A stretch of 64,000 nt of DNA from an uncultured Alsobacter sp. (GCF_945952055.1 NZ_CAMFHB010000002.1:186001-250000); one strand, 5' to 3'; counted from the stretch's first letter, positions 7,845 to 16,691 are shown. Translations and numbers: made by a program. Notes: generated by a model not told the origin, from the letters alone.

Positions 7845-8891
7845 ATGTCGACCGCTGCCGGAACCGCCCTCGCCTCGCTCCGGGCGCCCGCCATGACGGC
7901 CGATGACCCGGTAGCGTCCTTCGAGGCGCAGCGGCCGCGCCTGGTACGGCTCGCCTGCCGCATGCTCGGCTCGCGCAGTGACGCCGAGGACGTGGTCCAG
8001 AGCGCGTGGATCCGCTGGATGGGCACCGATCGAGGCGAAGTTCGCTCAGTCCCGGCGTTCCTGGCGCGGGTCGTGACGCGCTTGTGCCTCGACGAGATGA
8101 AGTCGGCGAGAGCCCGTCGCGAAATCTATGTCGGCGCCTGGCTGCCGGAGCCCGTCCTCGACCGGGCCGAGGAGGATATCGACGGGGATGACCTCACGCT
8201 GACGCTGATGCTGGCGTTGGAGCGCCTGTCGCCATTGGAGCGCGCCGCCTTTCTGCTGCACGACGTGTTCGGCATGCCTCTGGACGCCGTGGCCGATACG
8301 CTCGGCCGCAAGGGGCCAGCCGTGCGCCAGCTCGCCGCTCGCGCGCGCCGCCACGTGCGGGAGGCGAGGCCCCGCTTCCCGGTGGATCGCGCCGAGGGAG
8401 AGCGGATCGCGAAGGCCTTCTTCGCCGCGACGGCGAGCGGCGACCTCACGGCCCTGCGCGGGCTGCTCGCCGAGAATGCCGAGCTGCGATCCGACGGCGG
8501 AGGCAAGGTGCTCGCCTTCCCCAACCCGGTCCGCGGGATCGAGCGCCTGCTGCGGCTCTATGCCAGCCTGAGCCGCAAATGGGGCTCCGCCTGGGCCGAG
8601 ATGATCGAGCCGGTTTGGATCGACGGGCTTCCAGGCTACATCAGCCGCGAGCGCGGCGCGATCCTGCAGACGACCGCCCTGGCGATCGAGTGCGGCCGGG
8701 TCGTGGGCATCTACGTGACCCGCAACCCGGACAAGCTGCAGCGGGTGCCGCGGCCCGCTTCAGGAGCGGTCGATCGGGATGCGCTTGCGCCCATAGACGA
8801 TGCCGTCGAGGGACCAGGCTCCGGGCCCCAGGAGCATCAGGCTGAGGCTGCCGCCCGCCAGCGCCAGGCAGGACGCCAGTGGCGGACCTGA
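7845..8891 (+). CDS. ECF41-family RNA polymerase sigma factor with SnoaL-like C-terminal domain
   Basis: A 348-aa extracytoplasmic-function sigma factor without a separate anti-sigma gene. Region 2 (about residues 25-95) and region 4 (about 120-175) are joined by a linker carrying WLPEP (99-103), the diagnostic ECF41 motif. A SnoaL-like regulatory domain follows with DGGGK (217-221) and NPDKL (294-298), the other two family motifs; in the family this domain controls activity in cis. ATG 7845 is chosen because earlier in-frame ATG 7767 lies inside the promoter. The last roughly 44 residues have no family counterpart and lie antisense to the convergent DoxX-like gene. Neighbouring CMD gene and promoter pair agree with the assignment. 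Confidence 0.93.
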   Translation: MSTAAGTALASLRAPAMTADDPVASFEAQRPRLVRLACRMLGSRSDAEDVVQSAWIRWMGTDRGEVRSVPAFLARVVTRLCLDEMKSARARREIYVGAWLPEPVLDRAEEDIDGDDLTLTLMLALERLSPLERAAFLLHDVFGMPLDAVADTLGRKGPAVRQLAARARRHVREARPRFPVDRAEGERIAKAFFAATASGDLTALRGLLAENAELRSDGGGKVLAFPNPVRGIERLLRLYASLSRKWGSAWAEMIEPVWIDGLPGYISRERGAILQTTALAIECGRVVGIYVTRNPDKLQRVPRPASGAVDRDALAPIDDAVEGPGSGPQEHQAEAAARQRQAGRQWRT

Positions 8892-9140
8892 ACCGGCGAA
8901 GACCACGCTGAGCGCGAGCAGCGGGCTCGTCAGCGGCGTCCCGGCGCCCAGGAGGACGCATGTGGCCAGGACGAGGGGAGCGGCGCGAAGCGCCAGGCCG
9001 AGTGCTCCGCCCAGGACCGCGTCCGCGGCCGTCTCGGACGCGACGGCGATGGCAAGGGCCGACAGACCCAGCGTCATCCGCAGGATCAGCAGTCCTAGAC
9101 CCGGCCACGACCCCGGAAAGGTGGAGAACAAGCGCTGCAC
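8760..9140 (-). CDS. DoxX-like small membrane protein
   Basis: A 126-aa protein with about four hydrophobic helices and the typical DoxX/DUF-type ending LLGPGAWSLDGIVYGRKRI. It starts with GTG, preceded by GAGAGG. It is convergent with the ECF41 gene and their 3' ends overlap by 132 bp; the family-like C-terminus argues that this reading is real. It lies 72 bp downstream of the response-regulator gene on the same strand, so it may be the last gene of the kinase/regulator transcript. DoxX-like proteins are often linked to oxidative or thiol stress, but no activity can be stated. Confidence 0.78.
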   Translation of the reverse strand: MQRLFSTFPGSWPGLGLLILRMTLGLSALAIAVASETAADAVLGGALGLALRAAPLVLATCVLLGAGTPLTSPLLALSVVFAGSGPPLASCLALAGGSLSLMLLGPGAWSLDGIVYGRKRIPIDRS

Positions 9141-9212
9141 GCGAACCTCTCGGCGAGGTTACGCGCGCCAGCCGATCCGGCACACCCCGATCGAGGGGGT
9201 GCGCGCCGCCTC

Positions 9213-9881
9213 TCACGAGGGGGCGTAGGGATCGAGCAAACCGCGCGCCATGCCGAGCGCGACGGCATGGGTGCGGTCGCGGGCGCCGAGCTTGACCAGG
9301 ATGTTCTTGACGTGCCCCTTGACCGTCTCTTCCGCCAGGCCGAGCAGCCCCGCGACGGCCTTGTTGGAGTTGCCGGCCGCGATCAGTTGCAGGACCTGCT
9401 GCTCGCGCGGGCTCAAATCCTCCGCGCCGATGGCGCCGGCCATGGCGCAGGCGACGTCCGACGACACCCGCGTCTGCCCGCGATGCACCGCGCGGATGGT
9501 GTCCATCAGGTCCTTGCGAACCGAACTCTTCAGCAGGTAGGCCTGGGCCCCGGCCTTCAGGGCGCGCCTCGCCAGGAGATCGCCGCCATAGGTGGTGAGG
9601 ACGATGATGCGGGCCGCCGGGGACTCGGCGCGGATCGCCTCGATGGCTTCCAGTCCGCCAGCGCCCGGCATCTGCAGGTCCATAAGGGTCACCTGTGGCC
9701 GCAGCGCCCGGTGCAGGGCCAGCGCCTGGTCCCCGTTGGCGGCTTCGCCCACCAGGCGGAGATCCGGCTCCTGGGCGAGCAGCGCGGCGATCCCCTCGCG
9801 GATGAGCGGATGGTCGTCCACGACGAGGACAGTGATGGGATGTGCGCCCGCGGGGCGGGCCGTGACCGTTTCAACCGACAT
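9213..9881 (-). CDS. NarL/LuxR-family response regulator
   Basis: A 222-aa two-domain regulator. The receiver domain has the acidic pair in VVDDHP (about 21-23), phospho-acceptor Asp68 in LMDLQMPG, and the YLLKSS lysine. The C-terminal LuxR-type helix-turn-helix begins at LSPREQQVLQLIAAG and includes the recognition helix EETVKGHVKNILVKLGA. The start at 9881 gives an 11-bp overlap with the kinase stop, so the two are translated together and form a cognate pair. Targets are unknown; the DoxX-like gene and the regulator genes themselves are candidates. Confidence 0.92.
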   Translation of the reverse strand: MSVETVTARPAGAHPITVLVVDDHPLIREGIAALLAQEPDLRLVGEAANGDQALALHRALRPQVTLMDLQMPGAGGLEAIEAIRAESPAARIIVLTTYGGDLLARRALKAGAQAYLLKSSVRKDLMDTIRAVHRGQTRVSSDVACAMAGAIGAEDLSPREQQVLQLIAAGNSNKAVAGLLGLAEETVKGHVKNILVKLGARDRTHAVALGMARGLLDPYAPS

Positions 9882-12800
9882 GGGTTCGGGCTTTCTCACT
9901 GTCGACGGGGCGGACCCAGCCGGCGCCCCCATAGGCCGCGGCGGCCGGTATCACGAGTTCGATCTCGGTGCCGGCGCCGGGCTGGCTCCACACCGTGAGC
10001 CGTCCGCCGATCCGCTCCGCGCGCTCGTGCATGCCGGCCAGGCCCCAGTGGCCCTCCCGCCTGCCGGACGCGGCGACCTTGGCGTCGAGACCCACGCCGT
10101 CGTCCCGCACGCGCAGGACGAGGAGCTTGCGGCCGTAGGACAGCTCCACCTCGATGTGGGCCGCGGCCGCGTGCTGGGCGGCGTTGCGCACCGCCTCGCG
10201 CGCCACCAGGAAGACCTCGTCCACGAGGAGCGGCGTCACGTGGCGCGTGCGCCCCTCGATCAGGAAGGAGATGGCGGCGCCCGCGGCGGTGCCCGCCACC
10301 TCGTCGCGAAGGGAGGCAAGCGCGGCGGGAAGATCGCGCTCGCCGTCGGCCATGGCCCGCAGGTCGCTCACCGTGTCCCTGCCCTCTCCGATCGCCTGGT
10401 CGGCCCGGTCGAGCGCCAGGTCGAGCATGTCGGCAGCCTCCTGCGGCCGCGCGGGCAGCATGTTGCGGACCGCCTGCAGGCGGAGCACCAGCCCCTGGAA
10501 ACCCTGCAGCAGGGAATCGTGGATCTCGCGGGCGATCCGCGTGCGCTCGTTCACCCGCTCGTCGAGCCGCATGGCGTAGTGCCGGCCGATCTGGGCGAGC
10601 CGCATCCGGTAGGCCGTGGCGCTGGCGGCGAACAGGAGGCCCAGCGCCACGAGCTTGACCCAGCCCCGCTCCCACCAGGGCGGCAGCACCGTGATCGTGA
10701 GAGCCTGCCCCGGCGCGCTCCAGCCACTTCGGCCCGTCCGGGCCTGCACCTCGAAGCGATAGGTCCCCGCGGGCACCGCCGTGTAGCTCGCCAGACGAAG
10801 GTCGCTGCCGCCTTCGTGCCAGCCGGTGTCGAGCCCCTGGAGCCTGTAGCGGTACTGGACCGCGTTGGGATTGCGGAAGCACAGGGCGGCGAAGGCGATC
10901 GCGAACTCGTTGCCGTCGCTGGGCACCTCCAGCCGGGCGGTTCCGCCGCCCTCGAGCCGCGTGCGCTCCGCCGCGGTGACGGGCCGGCCGGAGAGGCGGA
11001 CGTCGGTGAGGACGAGCGGCGGCTCCACCTCGCCGCGCATGGCCTGCGCCGGATCGAACACCGTGGCGCCGGAGAACCCGCCGAACACCATCTCGCCGGA
11101 CGGCGCCCGGTGACAGGCGTTCCAGCCGCTCAGATCGTTGCCCGGAAGGCCGTCGGCGATAGAGAACGCCGTGAAGGCCATGGTGTCGACCTGCAGCCGG
11201 GCGATCCCGTTGTTCGTGCTCATCCAGAGCGTGCCGGGCCGTTCCTCGAGGATGCAGCTCACGACGTCGCCGGGCAGCCCGTCCGCCTTGCCGAAGACCT
11301 TGAACGTGCCCTGCGCCCGGTCGAGCAGGTTCAGGCCGTTCTGGGTCCCGACCCAAAGCGCGCCGCGCCCGTCGACCAGCACCGTGTTGACCGTGTTGTT
11401 GCTCAGCGTCGAGCGCACAGACGGGTCGTGTCGAAAGCCCGCGAAGCGTCCCGTGCCGGGCTCGAAGCGGTAGAGACCTGCGGTGCTGCCGAGCCAGAGG
11501 TCCCCGGAGGGGTCCTCGGCGATGGAGAAGTAGCCCTCGGCGGCGCTCTGCGGGTCGCGCTTGAACACCTGCGCGCGGCCGGTCGCCGGATCGAAGCGGT
11601 TCAGCCCGTTCCACGTGGCGAGCCACATCGCGCCGCCGCGGGCGACGAAGATGCGCGTGACGATGTCGCTGCCGATGGAGGCCGGATCGGCGGGATCGTG
11701 GCGGTAGTGGGTCGTGGCGCCGCTCGCGAGGTCGAGGCGGAAGAGGCCGCGCCCGAGCGATCCGGCCCACAGGACCCCGGCGGGGTTCTCCCTGATGGCG
11801 AGCATCTCGACCGCGCCTTCGCCGGGCAGGGCCACGGGCCGGCTCTCGCCGCTCTTGCGGTCGATGCGCCCCAGCGCACCCCCGGCGCCGGCCCAGAGGA
11901 TGCCGGCGGCGTCCGTGTAGACGGTGTTGACCAGCGTCTCGCCGACCGACTTGGGATCGGCGACCGGCGTCGCCACGCGCTTGAACGGCAGCTCGCTCGC
12001 CGCGAAGCTGTTGGGCGGGCTGGCGTGGAGCCCGACCCACACGTTCTGCTGGGTGTCCTCGAACAGCGCGATGATGCGGTTCTCGGCCAGCGACTCGAGC
12101 GACCCCGGATCGTGCCGATAAGCCCGGAAGGCGTGCCGTTGCCGGTCGTAGCGCAGCAGGCCCTCGCCCATGGTACCGAGCCAGATCGTGCCCTCGTGGT
12201 CCTCGAGGATGGCGTAGACGCCCGTGAGGCCGGATCCTCCCGCGGACCCGCCCTGGACGGCGAAGCGCGTGAGCGTGTTGCTGGTCCGGTCGAACTGGGC
12301 GAGCCCGTTGCCGGACCCGTAGACGATCCAGAACGTCCCGGCCTTGTCCTCGTGGAAATAGAATTCGCGGACGGCCTCGCGGATGGGAATGCGAAAGGTC
12401 ACCCGGCCCGTGGCCCGGTCGAACGTCTCCAGCCCCTCCCCCGTCGCCACCCAGAACCGCCCCTGGCGGTCCAGGCCCGACGACTTCACGTCGTTGCTGG
12501 CCAGGCTCGCGTCGTCGACGGGATCATGGAGGAAACGGGTGACCGCACCGGTGCGGGGATCGTGGCGATAGAGCCCCTGCACCGTCGCGAGCCACAGGAC
12601 GCCGTCCTCGTCTTGGCTGACGTGGTTGACCACGGGGTTGCCGTCGTCGAGCCGGACGTGACGGAAGGCTTCCGTGCGCGGGTCGTAGGCATCGAGCCCC
12701 TGGTCGCTGCCCACCCAGAGCGTGCCGTCGCGATCCTTGAACAGGGCGTAGATGAACACGCCGCTGAGGCTGCCGGGGTCGCCGGCCTCGTGCTTGAAGA

Positions 12801-13104
12801 GCCGATAGCTGCGGCCGTCGTAGCGGTTCAGCCCATGCTGCGTGCCGAACCAGAGGAAGCCGCGGTCGTCCTGGACGATGTGGGACACGCGGGTCTGCGA
12901 CAGTCCGTCTTCCAGCCGGGTCCGCCGGAACAGGATGTCGTTGCGCGTCTCGACCGGCAGGACGACGACCTCTTGGGCCACCGTGGCGCTGGGCACGGCG
13001 GCAGGGGCGGCGCCGGCGAAAAGGCACCAGGCGGCCACGAGACAGAGGGCTGCGGCGAGCCAACGGTCGATCCTCATGGCGGGCCAGGGCACCGGGGCCG
13101 ACAT
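9871..13104 (-). CDS. Giant sensor histidine kinase with two-component-regulator beta-propellers
   Basis: About 1077 aa. A signal peptide or anchor (residues about 12-35) is followed by some 650 residues of repeats of the type WFGTQHGLNRYD / LWVGSDQGLDAYD / LWLATVQGLYRHD, the Reg_prop blades that form periplasmic propellers. A Y_Y_Y-type beta-sandwich follows (near LEVPSDGNEFAIAFAAL to PAGTYRFEVQA), then one membrane helix, a HisKA_3 dimerisation helix with the phospho-His in REIHDSLLQGFQG (about residue 860), and a HATPase_c domain (VRDDGVGLD, GLAGMHERAERIGG). ATG 13104 is preferred because GGGAG lies 5 nt upstream. The architecture resembles hybrid regulators sensing carbohydrate in Bacteroidetes, but here the DNA-binding regulator is a separate gene. 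Confidence 0.92.
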   Translation of the reverse strand: MSAPVPWPAMRIDRWLAAALCLVAAWCLFAGAAPAAVPSATVAQEVVVLPVETRNDILFRRTRLEDGLSQTRVSHIVQDDRGFLWFGTQHGLNRYDGRSYRLFKHEAGDPGSLSGVFIYALFKDRDGTLWVGSDQGLDAYDPRTEAFRHVRLDDGNPVVNHVSQDEDGVLWLATVQGLYRHDPRTGAVTRFLHDPVDDASLASNDVKSSGLDRQGRFWVATGEGLETFDRATGRVTFRIPIREAVREFYFHEDKAGTFWIVYGSGNGLAQFDRTSNTLTRFAVQGGSAGGSGLTGVYAILEDHEGTIWLGTMGEGLLRYDRQRHAFRAYRHDPGSLESLAENRIIALFEDTQQNVWVGLHASPPNSFAASELPFKRVATPVADPKSVGETLVNTVYTDAAGILWAGAGGALGRIDRKSGESRPVALPGEGAVEMLAIRENPAGVLWAGSLGRGLFRLDLASGATTHYRHDPADPASIGSDIVTRIFVARGGAMWLATWNGLNRFDPATGRAQVFKRDPQSAAEGYFSIAEDPSGDLWLGSTAGLYRFEPGTGRFAGFRHDPSVRSTLSNNTVNTVLVDGRGALWVGTQNGLNLLDRAQGTFKVFGKADGLPGDVVSCILEERPGTLWMSTNNGIARLQVDTMAFTAFSIADGLPGNDLSGWNACHRAPSGEMVFGGFSGATVFDPAQAMRGEVEPPLVLTDVRLSGRPVTAAERTRLEGGGTARLEVPSDGNEFAIAFAALCFRNPNAVQYRYRLQGLDTGWHEGGSDLRLASYTAVPAGTYRFEVQARTGRSGWSAPGQALTITVLPPWWERGWVKLVALGLLFAASATAYRMRLAQIGRHYAMRLDERVNERTRIAREIHDSLLQGFQGLVLRLQAVRNMLPARPQEAADMLDLALDRADQAIGEGRDTVSDLRAMADGERDLPAALASLRDEVAGTAAGAAISFLIEGRTRHVTPLLVDEVFLVAREAVRNAAQHAAAAHIEVELSYGRKLLVLRVRDDGVGLDAKVAASGRREGHWGLAGMHERAERIGGRLTVWSQPGAGTEIELVIPAAAAYGGAGWVRPVDSEKARTHVG

Positions 13105-13120
13105 CACCACTCCCGTTTGC

Positions 13121-13130
13121 TATCGCGATA
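13121..13130. promoter_or_regulatory. Palindrome TATCGCGATA, candidate MarR-type operator
   Basis: A perfect 10-bp palindrome, extendable to TT-NN-core-NN-AA (13117-13134), lies between the divergent sensor-kinase and OhrR/MarR-like genes in an AT-rich patch that also holds likely promoter sequence. MarR regulators commonly bind such palindromes over their own promoter; binding is inferred. Confidence 0.5.
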
Positions 13131-13225
13131 ATAAATATTGCACGATGCATTCGTCTCGGTCAATGTCGGTGGCATCGGGCCGGGGGGCTCGGCGCCTTGG
13201 CGGCCGCACGGAAAAGAAGAAAAAA

Positions 13226-13654
13226 ATGCTCGAGCTCGACCAGCATTTCTGCTTCGCGGTGTACTCCACCGCGCACATGTTCAACCGCGTCTACCGGCCC
13301 CTCCTCGACGAGTTGGGCCTGACCTATCCGCAGTACCTCGTCCTCGTCGTGCTGTGGCACGAGGGACCCGGGTCGGTCACCGCGCTCGCCGAGCGGCTGA
13401 AGCTGGAGACGAGCACGCTCACGCCGTTGCTGAAGCGCCTGGAGAAGGCCGGCCTCGTCACGCGCACGCGCAGCCGGGCGGACGAGCGCAAGGTGACGAT
13501 CGCTCTGACCGACGCGGGGCGCGCGGCGGCCAGCCGTGTCCCGCCGATCAACGCCGCCATCGCGGACGCCATCGGCGAGACCCCGGAGGAGCGCGCGGCG
13601 ATCCAGAAAGCCCTGCTGCGCATCCGCGAAAGGCTGGAAGCGGCCATCGCGTGA
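13226..13654 (+). CDS. OhrR/MarR-family regulator
   Basis: A 142-aa winged-helix repressor. The N-terminus LDQHFCFAVY places a cysteine (Cys9) where OhrR proteins carry their peroxide-sensing thiol, and the following RVYRPLLDELGLTYPQYLVLVVLW strongly resembles OhrR; the wing follows at TRTRSRADERKVTIALT. ATG 13226 is chosen to give the normal OhrR N-terminus; its ribosome site is a weak purine run. No ohr peroxidase gene lies in the window. It is divergent from the giant sensor kinase, so it may control that gene, itself, or remote genes in response to organic peroxides. Confidence 0.87.
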   Translation: MLELDQHFCFAVYSTAHMFNRVYRPLLDELGLTYPQYLVLVVLWHEGPGSVTALAERLKLETSTLTPLLKRLEKAGLVTRTRSRADERKVTIALTDAGRAAASRVPPINAAIADAIGETPEERAAIQKALLRIRERLEAAIA

Positions 13655-13669
13655 GCTCTGGCGACGGCG

Positions 13670-14530
13670 TCAGGCGAAGCGCTTGGCCCCGGCCACGCAG
13701 GCCACGACGGCGGCCGCAGCCGCGAACATCGTCCAGGACACCGGTTCGGCGAGAAGAAGGGCTGCCAGGCCCAGCCCCAGGAACGGCTGCAGCAACTGCA
13801 ACTGGCCCACGCCCGCGATACCGCCCAGGGCGAGGCCCCTGTACCAGAAGACGAAGCCCACCAGCATGCTGAAGACCGACACGTAGCCGAGCCCCGCCCA
13901 GGCCGGGGCGGCGACGGCGCTCCAGTCGGCGGGCCACACCGCGACGGCCGCCACTCCCATCAGCGGCAGGGACGCCAGCAAGGCCCACGAGATGACCTGC
14001 CAGCCGCCGAGCCGGCGCGACAGGGCCGCGCCTTCCGCATAGCCCAGCCCGCACAAAAGCACCGCGCCGATCATCAGGAGGTCGCCCTGCAGCGAGGCGC
14101 TGCTGCCCTGGGTGAGCGCGAAGCCCGCGACGCAGGCAGCACCCGTGGCCGCGAAGATCCAGAAGACCGGCCGCGGCCGCTCTCCGGCGCGCATGACGCC
14201 GAAGAGCGCCGTGGCGAGCGGCAGGAGCCCGATGAAGACGATCGAATGGGCCGAGGTCATGTGCTGGAGGGCGAGCGCGGTGAGCAGCGGAAAGCCCACC
14301 ACGACGCCGGCCGCGACGACCGCGATCGCGGCGAGATCCCTGCGCGCGGGCAGCGGCTGGCGGAGCACCAGGAGCAGCAGTCCGCCCAGGAGGGCCGCGA
14401 TCACCGCGCGGGCGGAGGTGAGGAACAGCGGCGTGAAGCCGTGCACCGCCACGCGGGTGGCCGGCAAGGATCCGCTGAAGATCACCACGCCCACGAGGCC
14501 GCTGCCCCAACCCGCCATCGACCGCTGCAT
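13670..14530 (-). CDS. EamA/DMT-superfamily transporter
   Basis: A 286-aa inner-membrane protein with ten predicted helices arranged as two EamA repeats (about residues 8-135 and 145-284). The second repeat carries the usual PWxGLGYVS...FWYRGL and LQPFLGLGLAALLLAEPVS segments. These proteins export amino acids, vitamins or drugs. It is divergent from a MocR regulator with clear repeat sequences between them, so expression is probably set by that PLP-binding regulator, pointing to an amino-acid or B6-related substrate. Confidence 0.9.
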   Translation of the reverse strand: MQRSMAGWGSGLVGVVIFSGSLPATRVAVHGFTPLFLTSARAVIAALLGGLLLLVLRQPLPARRDLAAIAVVAAGVVVGFPLLTALALQHMTSAHSIVFIGLLPLATALFGVMRAGERPRPVFWIFAATGAACVAGFALTQGSSASLQGDLLMIGAVLLCGLGYAEGAALSRRLGGWQVISWALLASLPLMGVAAVAVWPADWSAVAAPAWAGLGYVSVFSMLVGFVFWYRGLALGGIAGVGQLQLLQPFLGLGLAALLLAEPVSWTMFAAAAAVVACVAGAKRFA

Positions 14531-14586
14531 GCGGCACCCTCCCGATCCTGCGTCCTCCTTCTAGACGCTGGACGCCGGCCCGGACA

Positions 14587-14640
14587 GATACGGTTGCAGT
14601 ACAGTTCTCAAAACTGTATGCCTCGATTGCGCGATACGGT
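14587..14640. promoter_or_regulatory. Putative MocR binding region
   Basis: The region between the divergent EamA and MocR genes holds an inverted repeat TACAGTT-N5-AACTGTA (14600-14618) flanked by a direct repeat GATACGGT at 14587-14594 and 14633-14640. MocR/PdxR-type regulators typically use combinations of direct and inverted repeats in such a position. Confidence 0.6.
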
Positions 14641-14661
14641 GGCCCCTGAGGGCGGGTGACG

Positions 14662-16086
14662 ATGTCGGGACGGACGCAGCAGGTCGTCGAAGCCATCCGG
14701 GCGAGGATCGGCGGCAAGTCGCTGGCGCCCGGCGAGAAACTGCCCTCCGTGCGCCGCCTGGCGCGCGAGATGGCGGCGTCGCCATCGACCGTGGTGGACG
14801 CCTACGACCGTCTGGTGAACGAAGGGCTCGTGCACGCGCGGCCAGGGTCGGGCTTCTACGTCTCGGCCGCACGCACCCCGCCCCCGCTCGCCGTGGCCGA
14901 ACCGCGGCGCGACAGGGCCATCGATCCGCTGTGGGTGTCCCGGCAGGCGCTGGACGCCGGAGCCGGGGCCTTCACGCCGGGCTGCGGCTGGCTGCCCGCC
15001 GACTGGATGCCGCTGGACTCGCTCCGCCGCGCCCTGCGCCACGCGGCACGCGGTCCGGACGCGGCGATCGCCGAATACGGCGGCACCCAGGGCCCGCTCG
15101 CGCTGCGCGCCCTGCTGGCGCGCCGGCTGGCGGGCCAGGGTCTCGACGTCGGCCCGGACCGGGTTCTGCTCACCGCGTCGGGAACGGAAGCCATCGATCT
15201 CGTCTGCCGGTCGCTCCTCAATCCGGGCGACACGGTGCTGCTCGACGACCCGTGCTACTTCAATTTCCAGGCGCTGCTGCGCGCCCACCGCGCCACCATC
15301 GTGAGCGTGCCCTACACGCCGGCCGGGCCGGATCCGGTCGCCTTCGCCGCCGCCGTGGAGGCCCACCGGCCGCGCCTCTACATCACCAATTCGGCGCTCC
15401 ACAATCCCACCGGCGCCACGCTGTCCCCCCAGGTCGCGCACAAGCTCCTGCTGGCCGCGGCCGGCTGCGGCATGACGATCGTCGAGGACGACATCTTCTC
15501 GGAGTTCGAGCCCGAGCCGTCCCCTCGCCTCGCCGCCCTCGACGGGCTGGCGAGCGTCATCCGCATCGGCAGCTTCTCCAAGACGGTCTCGGCCTCGCTT
15601 CGCTGCGGCTACATCGCGGCCTCGGCCGAGCACATCGACGCGCTCGTCGATTTGCAGGTGGCCACACGCTTCGGCGGCCCGAGCCCGGTCACCGCCCATG
15701 CGCTGCTCGCCGTCCTGGGCGACGGGGCTTACCGCCGCCATCTCGACCAGTTGCGGCGGCGGCTCGCCACGGCTCGGGTCGAGGCGGCCGAACGCCTGTC
15801 GTCCGTCGGCATCACGCCCTGGATCATGCCGCGGGGCGGCTTCTATCTCTGGTGCCGGCTGCCCGCTGGCTGCGATGCCGCAGCTCTCGCCCGCAGCGCG
15901 CTCGCGGACGGGGTCGTCCTGGCGCCCGGCAACGTGTTCAGCCCCACCGAAAGCGCCCCCGACTTCATGCGCTTCAACGTCGCCCACCTGGAGGATCCGC
16001 GCGTCCTCGCGACGCTGGCCCGGCACATCGCCGCCGCTCCCCGGGACGCCGGGATCGTCGCGTCTGCCTCGGTGTCGGCTCGCTGA
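14662..16086 (+). CDS. MocR-family regulator (GntR HTH fused to aminotransferase-like domain)
   Basis: A 474-aa protein. The GntR winged helix (residues 1-70) includes LPSVRRLAREMAASPSTVVDAYDRL, and a fold-type-I aminotransferase domain (about 100-465) includes HNPTG (248-251), the VEDDIFSEF aspartate that holds the PLP pyridine nitrogen, and the Schiff-base lysine Lys307 in GSFSKTVS. Such proteins sense PLP or a PLP-amino acid adduct and seldom act as enzymes. ATG 14662 is taken as start; GTG 14656 would add two residues. The divergent EamA transporter is the probable target. Confidence 0.93.
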   Translation: MSGRTQQVVEAIRARIGGKSLAPGEKLPSVRRLAREMAASPSTVVDAYDRLVNEGLVHARPGSGFYVSAARTPPPLAVAEPRRDRAIDPLWVSRQALDAGAGAFTPGCGWLPADWMPLDSLRRALRHAARGPDAAIAEYGGTQGPLALRALLARRLAGQGLDVGPDRVLLTASGTEAIDLVCRSLLNPGDTVLLDDPCYFNFQALLRAHRATIVSVPYTPAGPDPVAFAAAVEAHRPRLYITNSALHNPTGATLSPQVAHKLLLAAAGCGMTIVEDDIFSEFEPEPSPRLAALDGLASVIRIGSFSKTVSASLRCGYIAASAEHIDALVDLQVATRFGGPSPVTAHALLAVLGDGAYRRHLDQLRRRLATARVEAAERLSSVGITPWIMPRGGFYLWCRLPAGCDAAALARSALADGVVLAPGNVFSPTESAPDFMRFNVAHLEDPRVLATLARHIAAAPRDAGIVASASVSAR

Positions 16087-16289
16087 GGCGCCTCGTGGTG
16101 ATGCCGGGGCGGCAGGTTCTGTCTGCCTTGCGTAGAATTGTTCGTATTCACGGCTTCTCTGATGGCTTGCCAGCCTAATCGTGGCCGTCATTCCCTGTAT
16201 TCATCGCCGCAATCTCGGAACCGTTGACGACGTGTCTGCATTTCTGGCCGGCAGACAACGTCCTGAGACCTGAGGAAAGGGATCACATC

Positions 16290-16691
16290 ATGAAACGCCT
16301 CTTGATCACTGCAGGCACGATCGTCCTTCTTGCTGCACCGGCGATGGCGCAAAGCGGAGCCGCCGGCGGCGCGGCCGCGGGTGCCGTGGGTGGAGCCGTG
16401 GTCGGCGGCCCGGTGGGCGCCGCGGTTGGCGGCGTGACCGGCGCGATCGTCGGCGGAGCCTTGTCGGCCCCGGACCAGACGCGCGTCCGCGAATACGTCG
16501 TGAAGGAGCACCACCCGTCGGTGAAGGTGCAGGAAGACGTCCGCGTCGGCACCGTTCTGCCTGGCACGGTGACCTACTACGAGATCCCCAACAAGGTCGG
16601 CGTGAAGACGACCTACCGCTACGCGGTCGTCAACGACCGTACGGTGCTGGTCGATCCGGCCACCCACAAGGTGATCCAGGTCATCGAGTAA
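16290..16691 (+). CDS. DUF1236 secreted protein
   Basis: A 133-aa protein with a signal peptide (MKRLLITAGTIVLLAAPAMAQ, cut after about residue 21), a glycine/alanine-rich hydrophobic stretch (about 22-60) that could insert in a membrane, and a C-terminal DUF1236 domain ending YRYAVVNDRTVLVDPATHKVIQVIE. The start has GAGGAAAGG upstream. The domain is common and often multicopy in Hyphomicrobiales, of unknown function, likely envelope-associated. It is monocistronic, with about 200 bp of upstream sequence in which I find no convincing promoter. Confidence 0.85.
   Translation: MKRLLITAGTIVLLAAPAMAQSGAAGGAAAGAVGGAVVGGPVGAAVGGVTGAIVGGALSAPDQTRVREYVVKEHHPSVKVQEDVRVGTVLPGTVTYYEIPNKVGVKTTYRYAVVNDRTVLVDPATHKVIQVIE

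Noticed and set aside
9592..13131. A 1179-codon open frame on the plus strand opposite the sensor kinase
   Set aside because: High GC on the third codon positions of the real minus-strand gene creates long antisense frames. The translation is low-complexity (rich in Arg, Ala, Gly, Pro, His) with no domain, whereas the minus strand encodes a complete kinase.
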